A stretch of 64,000 nucleotides of DNA from Candidatus Binatia bacterium (lineage in GTDB: Bacteria > Desulfobacterota > Binatia > Bin18), in the NCBI GenBank assembly GCA_022820725.1, contig JAJEFA010000007.1:285215-349214 (forward strand), in the 5' to 3' direction. Shown here piece by piece: positions 20,175-28,884 of the stretch; the first letter of the stretch is position 1, and every line of letters begins with the position of its first letter. The notes beneath the pieces were generated by a model. The model ran no database searches. It was not told where the DNA came from and saw only the letters and a list, made by a program, of their open reading frames with translations. A program made the position numbers and the translations under genes.

Positions 20175-21706
20175 AAGGGCGAGAGCCGGACAGCACCGTA
20201 GGTCGCCGGGCAGCCAAGGCTGGTGCGCCGCCCTCCGTGGCCGTAGGGCTTCAGATGCCACCGGCTCGGGCCACCCTTCCCTCCCGCGCGACCGCTGTGT
20301 CCGAGACGCCGGTCTTGTTTAATACTAACCGGCGGATTCACTTTGTCGGTATTGGCGGAGTCGGGATGAGCGGTATTGCCGAAGTCTTGCTCAATCTAGG
20401 CTATCAAATTAGTGGCTCGGATTTGACCGAGTCCGAGACAACGCGGCGGTTGAAACGTCATGGCGCACATATTGTCTATGGTCACCAGCCCCAGCACGTC
20501 CATCCCGATACCGATGTTGTGGTCATCTCGTCGGCTGTCAAATATGCGAATCCGGAAGTCGTACACGCCCGCGCACTCAATATTCCAGTCATTCCTCGGG
20601 CCGAAATGCTGGCCGAGCTGATGCGCCTCAAATACGGCATTGCGGTTGCCGGGACGCATGGCAAGACGACGACGACGTCCTTAATCGCAACCACCCTGGC
20701 GCATGCCCACTTTGATCCAACCATGGTCATTGGTGGACGGCTCAACGTGCTGGGGTCTAACGCGCGGCTGGGACAGGGACGTTTTCTCGTGGCGGAAGCT
20801 GACGAGAGTGACGGGACCTTCCTCCTGCTCAGCCCAACTATTGGCGTAGTGACCAGCATTGATCCCGAGCATCTTGATTACTATGGGCACATGGATCACG
20901 TCCAAACCGCCTATCTCGACTTTATCAATCGGCTCCCCTTCTACGGTCGTGCCGTGCTGTGCTTGGACAGCGTGCATGTCCGCGCCCTGCTTCCCCAGAT
21001 TCGCAAGCGGTTTGTGACCTACGGCCTCAGTCCAGAAGCGGATGTGCAGGCCAAACGTCTGACCGTCTCCGGTCTTACCACCCGGTGTGAGGTCTGGCGT
21101 AGAACGGAACGGCTGGGAGATGTCCAACTGAACCTCCCTGGGCGTCACTATGCGCAGAATGCCCTCGCCGCGGTCGCGGTCGCTCTGGAACTGGATATTG
21201 CGTTTTCCCAGGTCCAGGAAGCCCTGCACGACTTTACCGGCATCCAGCGACGCTTTGAGATCAAGGGGGAAGCGGCCGGGGTACTGGTGGTTGACGATTA
21301 CGCCCATCATCCCGAAGAAGTCCGAGCCACCCTACGGGCTGCCAGGGAGGGCTTTGGTCGCCGTTTGATCGCGCTCTTCCAACCCCATCGCTATTCACGT
21401 ACCGCTCACCTCTTTGACGATTTTTTGTCGGCCTTTGACGACGCGGACGTCTTGGTGCTGACAGAAATCTACCCTGCGGGGGAAGAGCCGCAGGCCGATA
21501 TCTCGGGAGAGAAGCTCTACCACGCTATCAAACGCCGTGGCCATGCCGAGGTCCATTTTGTCCCACAGCGCGCGGACCTAGCCCAGACACTCCAAACCAT
21601 CACCCGAGCGGAGGATTTAGTATTGACCCTCGGAGCCGGAGACATTGTCCAGACCGGCCCCGAGTTGCTCGCACGCCTGCGGAATGGAGGCGTCAATGCA
21701 AGCTGA
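20159..21706 (+). CDS. murC: UDP-MurNAc:L-alanine ligase MurC with N-terminal extension
   Basis: The core starts at HFVGIGGVGMSGIAEVL (about residue 60), then GTHGKTTTTSLIA (ATP loop), EADESDGTFLLLSP, DPEHLDYY and VVDDYAHHPEEV. It adds L-Ala to UDP-MurNAc. The GTG at 20159 is favoured by AGGAGG at 20149-20154, though the spacing is only four bases. That choice gives a basic, Ala/Pro/Arg-rich N-terminal extension of roughly 55 residues that typical MurC enzymes lack. An internal ATG at residue 33 would halve it. The 3' end overlaps murB. Confidence 0.96.
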   Translation: MSRKMKGREPDSTVGRRAAKAGAPPSVAVGLQMPPARATLPSRATAVSETPVLFNTNRRIHFVGIGGVGMSGIAEVLLNLGYQISGSDLTESETTRRLKRHGAHIVYGHQPQHVHPDTDVVVISSAVKYANPEVVHARALNIPVIPRAEMLAELMRLKYGIAVAGTHGKTTTTSLIATTLAHAHFDPTMVIGGRLNVLGSNARLGQGRFLVAEADESDGTFLLLSPTIGVVTSIDPEHLDYYGHMDHVQTAYLDFINRLPFYGRAVLCLDSVHVRALLPQIRKRFVTYGLSPEADVQAKRLTVSGLTTRCEVWRRTERLGDVQLNLPGRHYAQNALAAVAVALELDIAFSQVQEALHDFTGIQRRFEIKGEAAGVLVVDDYAHHPEEVRATLRAAREGFGRRLIALFQPHRYSRTAHLFDDFLSAFDDADVLVLTEIYPAGEEPQADISGEKLYHAIKRRGHAEVHFVPQRADLAQTLQTITRAEDLVLTLGAGDIVQTGPELLARLRNGGVNAS

Positions 21707-22634
21707 GGTGCGGACGGCACTGAAGACGCAGCTGCGACGCACCCTCGGTCCGTGTGTGCGCTTTGATGTTGGTCTGGCCCGCTACACGTCTTTTCGTATT
21801 GGTGGACCTGCCGATATTTTTGTCGAACCGAACACGTTGGAAGAGCTTCAGGTACTAATGTGTCTGGTGACGGAATACGGAGTACCCTGCTTCCTCCTCG
21901 GAGGGGGGACGAATGTCCTTGTCAGTGACAAGGGAGTCCGCGGAGTCGTGATTCGGCTGGGGCGGGGTTTCGACTATGCCGAGTGGGGGATCCAACCTGG
22001 GCAGATGCCTACTGCACAGGTTCGTGTCGGCGCCAGCCGCTCATTAGGTCAATTCGTACGAGAAGCCGCACGCAAAGGGTATGGAGGAGTGGAATTTGCC
22101 GAGGGGATTCCTGGACGTGTGGGGGGAGGCCTCTTGATGAATGCGGGGGCCTTTGGGAGCGAACTGAGTGCAGTGGTTGAGACCATCACAGGGGTGACCC
22201 TCACAGGCCAGTCTCTGCGGTTATCCAACGCCTCGATTGGCTTTGCCTATAGAACGACTGCACTCCCATCACAATTTATTGTGAGTGAGGTGGTGTTCCG
22301 GCTCCGGCAAAAACCCCGAGTCAGTATTACGGCCGCGATGCAACAGGCACGCGAGAAACGGCATCGCAGTCAGCCCCACGGATACCCGAACGCTGGGTCC
22401 ATCTTTAAGAACCCGCCGGGACGCTATGCGGGACGCATGATTGAGGCGGTGGGCTGTAAGGGCAGCCGTCAGGGGCAGGCCCAGGTCTCTGAGCAGCACG
22501 CCAATTTTATTGTGAATACGGGAGGGGCCACAGCGAGCCAGGTATGGCGCCTCATAGAACAAGTGCAACGCCAGGTATGGCAAGAAGAACGGGTCTGGCT
22601 TGAGCCCGAGGTCCGACGGGTTGGAGAATGGTAA
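21696..22634 (+). CDS. murB: UDP-N-acetylenolpyruvoylglucosamine reductase MurB
   Basis: An FAD enzyme that reduces UDP-GlcNAc-enolpyruvate to UDP-MurNAc with NADPH. FAD-binding blocks are YTSFRIGGPADIFVEP, LGGGTNVLVSDKGVRG and FAEGIPGRVGGGLLMNAGAFG; the proton-donor Ser is in NAGSIFKNP and the late Glu in LEPEVRRVG. The ATG at 21696 has GGAGG seven bases upstream and overlaps the murC stop; a longer frame from 21645 is rejected. The length of 312 residues fits the short (type II) branch. Confidence 0.96.
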   Translation: MQAEVRTALKTQLRRTLGPCVRFDVGLARYTSFRIGGPADIFVEPNTLEELQVLMCLVTEYGVPCFLLGGGTNVLVSDKGVRGVVIRLGRGFDYAEWGIQPGQMPTAQVRVGASRSLGQFVREAARKGYGGVEFAEGIPGRVGGGLLMNAGAFGSELSAVVETITGVTLTGQSLRLSNASIGFAYRTTALPSQFIVSEVVFRLRQKPRVSITAAMQQAREKRHRSQPHGYPNAGSIFKNPPGRYAGRMIEAVGCKGSRQGQAQVSEQHANFIVNTGGATASQVWRLIEQVQRQVWQEERVWLEPEVRRVGEW

Positions 22635-23563
22635 CCAAGATAAAATCCGAACAGCGTGTCGGGGTGCTCTGGGGCGGGCTGTCGGCGGAACGGGAGATTT
22701 CCCAGCTGACGGGAGAGGCCGTCTGTGCAGCGCTGGAGGCGCGCGGCTATAGTGTCCAGGCTATCCCGGTTAAACCCGATGGCGCCTGGATTGCTCAGGT
22801 ACAAAGGACGGATGTCATTTTTATCGCCCTGCATGGAAAATTCGGAGAAGATGGGGTGGTGCAAGGCGTACTGGAAACTTTGGGGATTCCGTATACAGGG
22901 TCCAGCGTCATGGCGAGCGCCGTCGCCATGAATAAGCCGATGGCAAAACGGATTTGGCAAACCTACGATTTGCCAACGCCCGACTGGCAGATTGTTGAGC
23001 GGGGGACACCGGCTGAGCAGGTCGTGCCTTCCTATCCGGTCGTAGTCAAGCCGGTTGCGGAAGGATCGAGTGTTGGCGTGAGTATCGTCCGCTCCGAGGT
23101 GACGCTCGCCTCCGCCCTAACTCAGGCGTTGCGGTATGACACGGCGTGTTTGGTGGAAGCCTATATTCCCGGGAAAGAAGTCACTGTCGGTATTCTTCAG
23201 GAACAGGCGATTGGAGCAATGGAAGTGATTGCCAAGGGTGAGTTCCACTCCTATAAGGTCAAATATACGCCGGGACGGGAAGAATTTCTCATGCCTGCCC
23301 CGCTGCCGGAAGCAACCTATGCCCAGGTTCTCAATCTGGCATGGCAGGCGCATCGTGCCCTCGAGTGCAGCGGATATAGTCGAGTCGACATGCGGGTCAG
23401 TCCGGCTGGGGAGATTTTTCTGATCGAATTGAACTCGCTACCTGGCTTGACAGGGTTGAGTTATCTCCCACGCATCGCCGCCCATCATGGACTGTCCTAT
23501 GAGGATCTCGTGGAGGCTATTCTACAGCAGGCAACCCTCCATATTCCGCGAGGAGAAGCATGA
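22628..23563 (+). CDS. ddl: D-alanine-D-alanine ligase
   Basis: An ATP-grasp enzyme making D-Ala-D-Ala. VGVLWGGLSAEREISQLTG starts the N-terminal domain. ALHGKFGEDGVVQGVLE, VVKPVAEGSSVGVSIV and the metal-binding FLIELNSLPGLTGLSYLP follow in order. The length of 311 residues matches DdlB. It overlaps murB (ATGGTAA) and ftsQ (four bases). Its product would be used by MurF, which is not in the cluster. Confidence 0.97.
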   Translation: MVTKIKSEQRVGVLWGGLSAEREISQLTGEAVCAALEARGYSVQAIPVKPDGAWIAQVQRTDVIFIALHGKFGEDGVVQGVLETLGIPYTGSSVMASAVAMNKPMAKRIWQTYDLPTPDWQIVERGTPAEQVVPSYPVVVKPVAEGSSVGVSIVRSEVTLASALTQALRYDTACLVEAYIPGKEVTVGILQEQAIGAMEVIAKGEFHSYKVKYTPGREEFLMPAPLPEATYAQVLNLAWQAHRALECSGYSRVDMRVSPAGEIFLIELNSLPGLTGLSYLPRIAAHHGLSYEDLVEAILQQATLHIPRGEA

Positions 23564-24438
23564 GACCCCCAGCCCGCAAAGAGCCCTCGATCCTTCTCCG
23601 GCTATGGCAGGTCGTAGTCCAACGGACCCTGATACCAGTCCGATCGCTCCTCCTATTGGGGCTTGGGTGTATCGTTTGCAGCATGGGAGGAGTCGCCTTG
23701 GTACACTATGCCAAGCAGCACCCGTACTTCGCTGCGACAGATATTGTTGTCTCAACTGACGGCAGGCTCACACCGGACGAGATCAAACAGTGGACAGGAG
23801 TGACGCCGGGGATGAATATTATCGCTCTGGACGTCCAGGCAGTGGAGCAGCGTTTGCGGCAACACCCCTGGGTCCACACTGCTGGTGTCACCCGGGAGTT
23901 CCCGCAACGTATTTATCTGACGATCCACGAGCGTCACCCCATAGCGCGCATCCGGCGTCCAGAGGCCACGTATCTGGATGGGAATGGTGACAGCTTTGCC
24001 GCTCCCGCATCGAGCGTGCACGATCTGCCGTATGTGAGCGGGCTTGAGCGGGTTCCCCTGGAAACACAGACTGTCAGGACAGTCCTGGCTGGAGCTCGGT
24101 TATGTCTCTCGCTGATACAGGAATGGAACGTGGCGCTGTCCGAAATTCATTGGAACGACCAGCGAGGATATACCCTGTTTCTATCCGACCGCCAGGTCGC
24201 GATTCGGCTTGGCCAGCAGATCCGCCCGACCGTGTTTGTGCTGATGCAACGGGTACTGGAGCGCTGGCCACAAGACCGACGAGCAACCGTTTTTGATGCG
24301 CGCTTTACTGATCAGATTGTGGCGTCCCCTTATCCAGTCTCACTGGATAAGGGGAAAAAGAGGAAACGTGTCCAGCATCTCCTGTCTACTGGAGGACACG
24401 TTCCCTCTTTGAGACGTGGGCCTAACTCGCACGCTTAG
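23560..24438 (+). CDS. ftsQ: Cell division protein FtsQ with repeat-encoded C-terminal tail
   Basis: A bitopic divisome protein: cytoplasmic start, one membrane helix (SLLLLGLGCIVCSMGGVALV), then the POTRA domain (YFAATDIVVSTDGRLT ... VHTAGVTREFPQRIYLTIHERHPIA) and the beta domain. Membership is clear from the POTRA pattern and the place between ddl and ftsA. The last 26 residues come from palindromic element copy C (K267 to L284, KRKRVQHL...GHVPSL) plus a short tail, so the C-terminus has been rewritten by the element. In E. coli the FtsQ C-terminal region contacts FtsB and FtsL, so the tail could matter. Confidence 0.94.
   Translation: MRPPARKEPSILLRLWQVVVQRTLIPVRSLLLLGLGCIVCSMGGVALVHYAKQHPYFAATDIVVSTDGRLTPDEIKQWTGVTPGMNIIALDVQAVEQRLRQHPWVHTAGVTREFPQRIYLTIHERHPIARIRRPEATYLDGNGDSFAAPASSVHDLPYVSGLERVPLETQTVRTVLAGARLCLSLIQEWNVALSEIHWNDQRGYTLFLSDRQVAIRLGQQIRPTVFVLMQRVLERWPQDRRATVFDARFTDQIVASPYPVSLDKGKKRKRVQHLLSTGGHVPSLRRGPNSHA
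24357..24410 (+). repeat. ftsQ: Palindromic element, copy C (in frame in ftsQ)
   Basis: Arms AAAGAGGAAACGTGTCC and GGACACGTTCCCTCTTT; the G in one arm is answered by C in the other, leaving one G-U type mismatch. Read from 24358 in the ftsQ frame it gives K-R-K-R-V-Q-H-L ... G-H-V-P-S-L. The element ends 28 bases before the ftsQ stop. Confidence 0.9.
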
Positions 24439-24447
24439 GGAGGCGGT

Positions 24448-25737
24448 ATGGAGAATATGGAGAACAAGGATTCCCTATTGGTGAGTGTTGATATCGGGAC
24501 GTATCAGACATCGGTTGTCGTTGCGGAAAAAACGCACGATGGGCTGGCCGTTTTGGGGATAGGGACCGCGCCATCTCAAGGCGTACGCAAGGGCCTTGTC
24601 ACCAATGTTGAGAACGCGGCCCAGGGGCTACAACAGGCAGTGGCTGAAGCCGAGGCCAATGCAAGCTGCGAAATTCATAATGTGTTTGTCAGCCTGACCG
24701 GTGGACATATGGAAGGAATTTCGAGTCAGGGCGTTGTCCGGGTCAAAGGCGGCGAGGTGTCTGCGGACGATGTGCGGGAAGTGGTTGCAGTAGCCCGGAC
24801 GATCGCCCTGCCCCCGGAGTGTGAAATTTTACACGTCTTTCCCCAGGGGTTTCTGGTGGATGGACAAGAACGTGGCCGTGACCCCGTTGGGGCGAGTGGC
24901 GTGCGGCTTGAGACCGATGTCCATGTGATCAGCGTTTCCTCAACCGCCCTGTATGCTCTCCAGAAGTGCTGTGAGCGGGCGGGGCTCTATCTCAACGGCG
25001 TGTACTATGGCGCGCTGGCGGCAGCTGAGGCCGTCTTGACTCCAGAGGAAAAAGAGCTGGGCGTTGTGGTGATCGACATTGGGGCGGGCACGACCAGTGT
25101 GGCCGCTTTTTGTCAAGGCGTCGTCTATTATACCGCAGTTCTGCCAGTTGGTGGGGAAAACGTGACGAACGATCTGGCCGTGGGTCTCTGTATTCCAGTG
25201 GCAGAGGCCGAAAGGCTGAAACAACAGCACGGCTGTGCTTTGACCAGTCTGATTGCGCCGGGTGAGGCAATTGAGATGCCTCGTATCGGCGAGCGTGATG
25301 CCGCTCCGCTCCCACGGCGAAAGATGAGCGAGATTATCGAACCGCGGATTGAGGAGATTTTTGAGCTCGTCCGAGAGCAGCTCGATTTTGGGGGCCTCTC
25401 AGACCGGCTCGGCGCGGGTGTGGTCCTCACCGGTGGAAGCGCGCTCCTTGAGGGCGTACCGGACCTTGCCCAACGCGTCTTCCGTATGGCGGCGCGTCGT
25501 GGTGCGCCGCGGTGTGCGAGCGATGTGGTTGATCCGAAGAGTCAACGTGTCCCACATCTGATATCTATGGAAGGACACGTTGACTCTTTAGCCCAGAGTC
25601 CTATGTATGCGGCGAACGTCGGCCTGATCTTGTGCCATGCGCAGGATACGCTCCGCCCTCCGGCCCAGGTACGGAACGGACAGAACTGGCAGCATATGCG
25701 AGAACGAGTCGTCGAGTGGTTTCGGGAATTTTTTTAG
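24448..25737 (+). CDS. ftsA: Cell division protein FtsA with internal repeat-encoded insert
   Basis: An actin-fold ATPase that ties FtsZ to the membrane. SVDIGTYQTSVVVAE (phosphate 1), the 1C subdomain (NVFVSLTGGHMEGISSQGVV), VVIDIGAGTTSVAAF (phosphate 2) and VVLTGGSALLEGVPDLAQRVF (adenosine) are all present. The C-terminal end VVEWFREFF is a plausible amphipathic membrane helix. Residues 364-381 (KSQRVP...GHVDSL) are encoded by palindromic element copy D, inserted between RRGAP and the conserved SPMYAANVGL. The protein is 429 residues. A GGGAGG site precedes the ATG. Confidence 0.96.
   Translation: MENMENKDSLLVSVDIGTYQTSVVVAEKTHDGLAVLGIGTAPSQGVRKGLVTNVENAAQGLQQAVAEAEANASCEIHNVFVSLTGGHMEGISSQGVVRVKGGEVSADDVREVVAVARTIALPPECEILHVFPQGFLVDGQERGRDPVGASGVRLETDVHVISVSSTALYALQKCCERAGLYLNGVYYGALAAAEAVLTPEEKELGVVVIDIGAGTTSVAAFCQGVVYYTAVLPVGGENVTNDLAVGLCIPVAEAERLKQQHGCALTSLIAPGEAIEMPRIGERDAAPLPRRKMSEIIEPRIEEIFELVREQLDFGGLSDRLGAGVVLTGGSALLEGVPDLAQRVFRMAARRGAPRCASDVVDPKSQRVPHLISMEGHVDSLAQSPMYAANVGLILCHAQDTLRPPAQVRNGQNWQHMRERVVEWFREFF
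25537..25589 (+). repeat. ftsA: Palindromic element, copy D (in frame in ftsA)
   Basis: Arms AAGAGTCAACGTGTCC and GGACACGTTGACTCTT pair perfectly over 16 bases. The C in the first arm and the matching G in the second differ from the other copies, a clear compensatory pair. It starts exactly on an ftsA codon boundary (AAG, residue 364) and encodes K-S-Q-R-V-P-H-L-I-S-M-E-G-H-V-D-S-L. Confidence 0.92.
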
Positions 25738-25789
25738 ACCGTAGCCTCTCCTGTGGAGACATGCTAACTGAAGATGAAGGAGGTGGGAG

Positions 25790-26977
25790 ATGATTGAGTT
25801 TGTGGAGAATGAGGGTAGTGGGGCTCAGCTCCGTATCATTGGGATTGGAGGAGCTGGAGGGAACGCCATCAATACCATGATCAGTGGTGGGTTGTCCGGC
25901 GTGGACTTTATTGTGGCGAATACAGACGCGCAAGCGTTGCGGGTCAATTTGGCGCCGACCAAGATTCAACTTGGCTCGGAGTTGACCAAAGGGCTCGGTG
26001 CGGGTGCCAATCCCGAGATCGGTCGTAATGCCACGCTGGAAAGCGAGGATGAGCTGCGGCAGCATCTGGTCGGCGCCGATATGGTTTTCGTGACGGCGGG
26101 GATGGGCGGCGGAACCGGTACCGGTGGGGCACCCATTGCCGCCCGCCTGGCAAAGGAAAGTGGGGCGTTGACCGTTGGGGTTGTGACCAAGCCGTTTCTC
26201 TTCGAGGGGAAACGTCGCATGCGGCAGGCCGATGAGGGGATTCACGAGTTGAAAGAAAATGTGGATACGCTGATTTGTATTCCGAACCAACGCTTATTGG
26301 CGGTGGCGAGTCGCAGTCAGCCACTCATCGAGGCCTTTCACAAGGCGGATGAAGTCTTACTCCAGGCCGTTCGAGGTATCTCTGACCTGATTATGGTGAG
26401 TGGTCTGATTAATCTCGACTTTGCGGATGTGCGCGCCATCATGGCCGAGATGGGGATGGCGATTATGGGGGCCGCCACAGCGAGTGGAGAGAACCGGGCA
26501 GAAGAGGCCGCGCGGCGTGCTATTGCCAGCCCGCTGCTTGAAGATATTTCCATCAGTGGAGCGCGCGGCGTGTTGATCAATGTGACCGGTGGACGGAGTC
26601 TCACCCTGCACGAAGTAAATGAGGCGGCCTCGCTTATCCAAGAAGAAGCGGCTGAGGATGCCAACATTATCTTTGGCGCGGTCATTGACGAGACCATGGA
26701 GGAAGAATTGCTCATTACGGTCATTGCCACCGGATTTGGCGAAAAGGAATTAGAACGGCCGAAAACGCCAACGCTGAGCGCAGTGTCTGGTGGAAGACGG
26801 AACACAAAAGGGCAGCTCGGGACATTTGATCCAGCGGTGCTGGAACAACCAGCCTATGCACGGAGACACACACTCGGGCAGAGCTCGGTCGTTCCTTCGG
26901 CAAAAAATATGGACGCGGAGCAGAGCGATGAGCTTGCCGAAGGGATGCCCGTGTTTCTCAGAAAGCAGGCGAATTAA
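25790..26977 (+). CDS. ftsZ: Cell division GTPase FtsZ
   Basis: Tubulin-like polymerising GTPase. The nucleotide blocks IGIGGAGGNAINTM, GLGAGANPEIGR and the signature GMGGGTGTGGAP are intact. The T7 loop NLDFADVRAIMAEMG is also intact. A variable linker (about 320-380) leads to the conserved C-terminal peptide GMPVFLRKQAN, which binds FtsA. The length of 395 residues is normal. AAGGAGG precedes the ATG. It ends the dcw cluster; the 52-base gap after ftsA may hold a local promoter. Confidence 0.98.
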   Translation: MIEFVENEGSGAQLRIIGIGGAGGNAINTMISGGLSGVDFIVANTDAQALRVNLAPTKIQLGSELTKGLGAGANPEIGRNATLESEDELRQHLVGADMVFVTAGMGGGTGTGGAPIAARLAKESGALTVGVVTKPFLFEGKRRMRQADEGIHELKENVDTLICIPNQRLLAVASRSQPLIEAFHKADEVLLQAVRGISDLIMVSGLINLDFADVRAIMAEMGMAIMGAATASGENRAEEAARRAIASPLLEDISISGARGVLINVTGGRSLTLHEVNEAASLIQEEAAEDANIIFGAVIDETMEEELLITVIATGFGEKELERPKTPTLSAVSGGRRNTKGQLGTFDPAVLEQPAYARRHTLGQSSVVPSAKNMDAEQSDELAEGMPVFLRKQAN

Positions 26978-27005
26978 GAGGAACGACCCATTCGTCCATG
27001 TATAT

Positions 27006-27024
27006 TGCGGGCCGGAAGCCCGCA
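27006..27024. terminator. GC hairpin after ftsZ
   Basis: TGCGGGC and GCCCGCA form a perfect 7 bp stem with loop CGGAA, 29 bases after the ftsZ stop and 48 before the radical SAM gene. There is no T-run, so it may be a pause or processing site rather than a true intrinsic terminator. Confidence 0.4.
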
Positions 27025-27071
27025 CTCCGAAGCCCTGACTCCCGTGCGTTTGGGAGGAGAACGCTGCTTGT

Positions 27072-28868
27072 ATGTGGCTGACCACCGAACGGGCGCGTAA
27101 CCGTCTGGCGGCTGAAAAGCCCCTTTTTTCAGCCGCCATTGATGGAGACATTCCGCTCTGCCTTATTTATCCGAACGAGTATGCGGTCGGAATGTCGAAT
27201 CTGGGTTTCCAGGCCGCTTATAAAATCTTTACCCAACATGAGCGCTGCCGCTGTGAGCGGGCGTTTCTTCCCGCCCCGGACGAGGCGGCCGCGCAGAGAC
27301 GGACTGGCGCGCCACTGGCTTCGCTCGAAACGCAACGGCCCCTGGCCGATTTTGAAATCCTGGCCTTCTCGATTTCGTTTGAAACAGACTATCTGCATAT
27401 CCTTGATATTCTGGCGGCCGCGCATATTCCTCTCCGGGCTGCGGAACGGGCTCCGCACCACCCCTTGGTCATTGCCGGTGGGCCAGCAACCTTTCTCAAC
27501 CCCGAACCTATTGCCGATTTTATTGATCTGTTCCTGGTCGGTGAGGGTGAGGAAATGATCCCAGAGTTTCTAGAGCGCTATGCGTCGCTGGAGCGAGAGA
27601 CGAACGACCCGGCACTGCGCTTGCAGGCGCTCAGTACCATAGCCGGCGCCTATGTGCCAGCCTTGTTCCATCCAGCGTATGATGCGGCTGGGCATCTGGC
27701 CCAGGTGACCCATGTTGCTCCGCCTGTCCAGACTTCCCATACAGACCATGCCGTATCGGTGTGCAACCCTGAGCCGAGGGTACAGCGGCGCTTAGTCATG
27801 GATTTGGACGCCTATCCGACAACGTCACAGCTCCTGACTCAGGAAACCGTTTTTGGCGATATGTTTCTCATTGAGACAAGTCGAGGCTGTGAGTGGGGCT
27901 GTCGGTTCTGTGCCGCCGGCTTTATGTATCGACCCGTCCGTTATCGCAGTACGGCAGCCTTAACACAACAAGTGACACAAGGCTTACAGGAACGACAGAC
28001 CATTGGCCTCATTGGGGCGGAGATGGCCAGCCAGCCGGGTATTGCCGGCTTGTGTGAGTTTATTGGTCAGGCCGGTGGCCGCGCGTCTCCGTCCTCCTTA
28101 AAAGCCGATGTGATTACCCAGGATTTGGCGCGCGCAGTTGGACGCAATAATACCCACTCAGTCACCGTCGCACCAGAAGCGGGCTCGGAACGGATGCGCC
28201 GGGTGATTAATAAGAACTTAACCGAGTCGGAGATCCTTCGGGCAACAGAGATGTTGATCGGTGGAGGGGTACAAGCCCTCAAGCTGTACTTCATGATGGG
28301 CCTGCCGACCGAGACCCAGGATGACGTTGATGCTATTGGAACGTTGACGCAGAAAATTCATAGCCGGTTTTGCGGTAAACGGGCCAAGATTGGCAGGATT
28401 ACCCTATCGATCAACGCCTTTGTGCCCAAGCCGTGGACTCCGCTTCAGTGGGAGCCCATGGAGGAACTCCCCGCTCTCCGGCGCAAGATGGCGCGTTTGC
28501 AGAAACAACTTGCCCGTCTGCCGCGCGTGACGGTCGATATCGAGTCGCCGCGTGAAGCCTACTACCAGACCGTGCTTTCGCGTGGAGATCGGCGCGTCGG
28601 TCAGCTACTACTCGATATCCATGCGCACGGGGGCGATTGGTGGAGCGTAGTCCAACGTTGGCGGCGTGAGGCAAAACGTCGACCCGGCGCGCTCAACCCC
28701 GACTTTTTTGTTCACCGCCGGTATGACTCGGAGGAGCGACTGCCCTGGGATTTTATCGATCACGGAGTGGACAAACACTATCTGTGGGTCGAATGGCGGA
28801 AGGCCTTATTGGAGCGGCAAACGCCGCCGTGTGATGTGACCTCGTGCCGGAGTTGCGCCGCGTGTTAG
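27072..28868 (+). CDS. B12-binding-domain radical SAM protein (TIGR03960-like)
   Basis: A 598-residue radical SAM protein. The N-terminal half (PNEYAVGMSNLGFQAAYKIF, ISFETDYLHIL, GGPATFLNPEPIADFIDLFLVGEGE) is the B12-binding-like domain. ETSRGCEWGCRFCAAGFMYR holds the CxxxCxxC cluster. It ends in a Cys-rich tail, CDVTSCRSCAAC, as in the TIGR03960 family. In many genomes this protein is fused to or followed by a DUF2344 (TIGR03936) part; here acpS follows instead. The function of the family is unsettled; it is often near ribosome or tRNA genes. Confidence 0.9.
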   Translation: MWLTTERARNRLAAEKPLFSAAIDGDIPLCLIYPNEYAVGMSNLGFQAAYKIFTQHERCRCERAFLPAPDEAAAQRRTGAPLASLETQRPLADFEILAFSISFETDYLHILDILAAAHIPLRAAERAPHHPLVIAGGPATFLNPEPIADFIDLFLVGEGEEMIPEFLERYASLERETNDPALRLQALSTIAGAYVPALFHPAYDAAGHLAQVTHVAPPVQTSHTDHAVSVCNPEPRVQRRLVMDLDAYPTTSQLLTQETVFGDMFLIETSRGCEWGCRFCAAGFMYRPVRYRSTAALTQQVTQGLQERQTIGLIGAEMASQPGIAGLCEFIGQAGGRASPSSLKADVITQDLARAVGRNNTHSVTVAPEAGSERMRRVINKNLTESEILRATEMLIGGGVQALKLYFMMGLPTETQDDVDAIGTLTQKIHSRFCGKRAKIGRITLSINAFVPKPWTPLQWEPMEELPALRRKMARLQKQLARLPRVTVDIESPREAYYQTVLSRGDRRVGQLLLDIHAHGGDWWSVVQRWRREAKRRPGALNPDFFVHRRYDSEERLPWDFIDHGVDKHYLWVEWRKALLERQTPPCDVTSCRSCAAC

Positions 28869-28884
28869 CCAGAGGGCGCGGGCG

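Noticed and set aside
20681..21310. Minus-strand frame of 209 codons opposite murC
   Set aside because: Shadow of murC with no recognisable motif.
25601..26290. Minus-strand frame of 229 codons opposite ftsA/ftsZ
   Set aside because: Shadow of two well-supported genes; no domain and no ribosome site.
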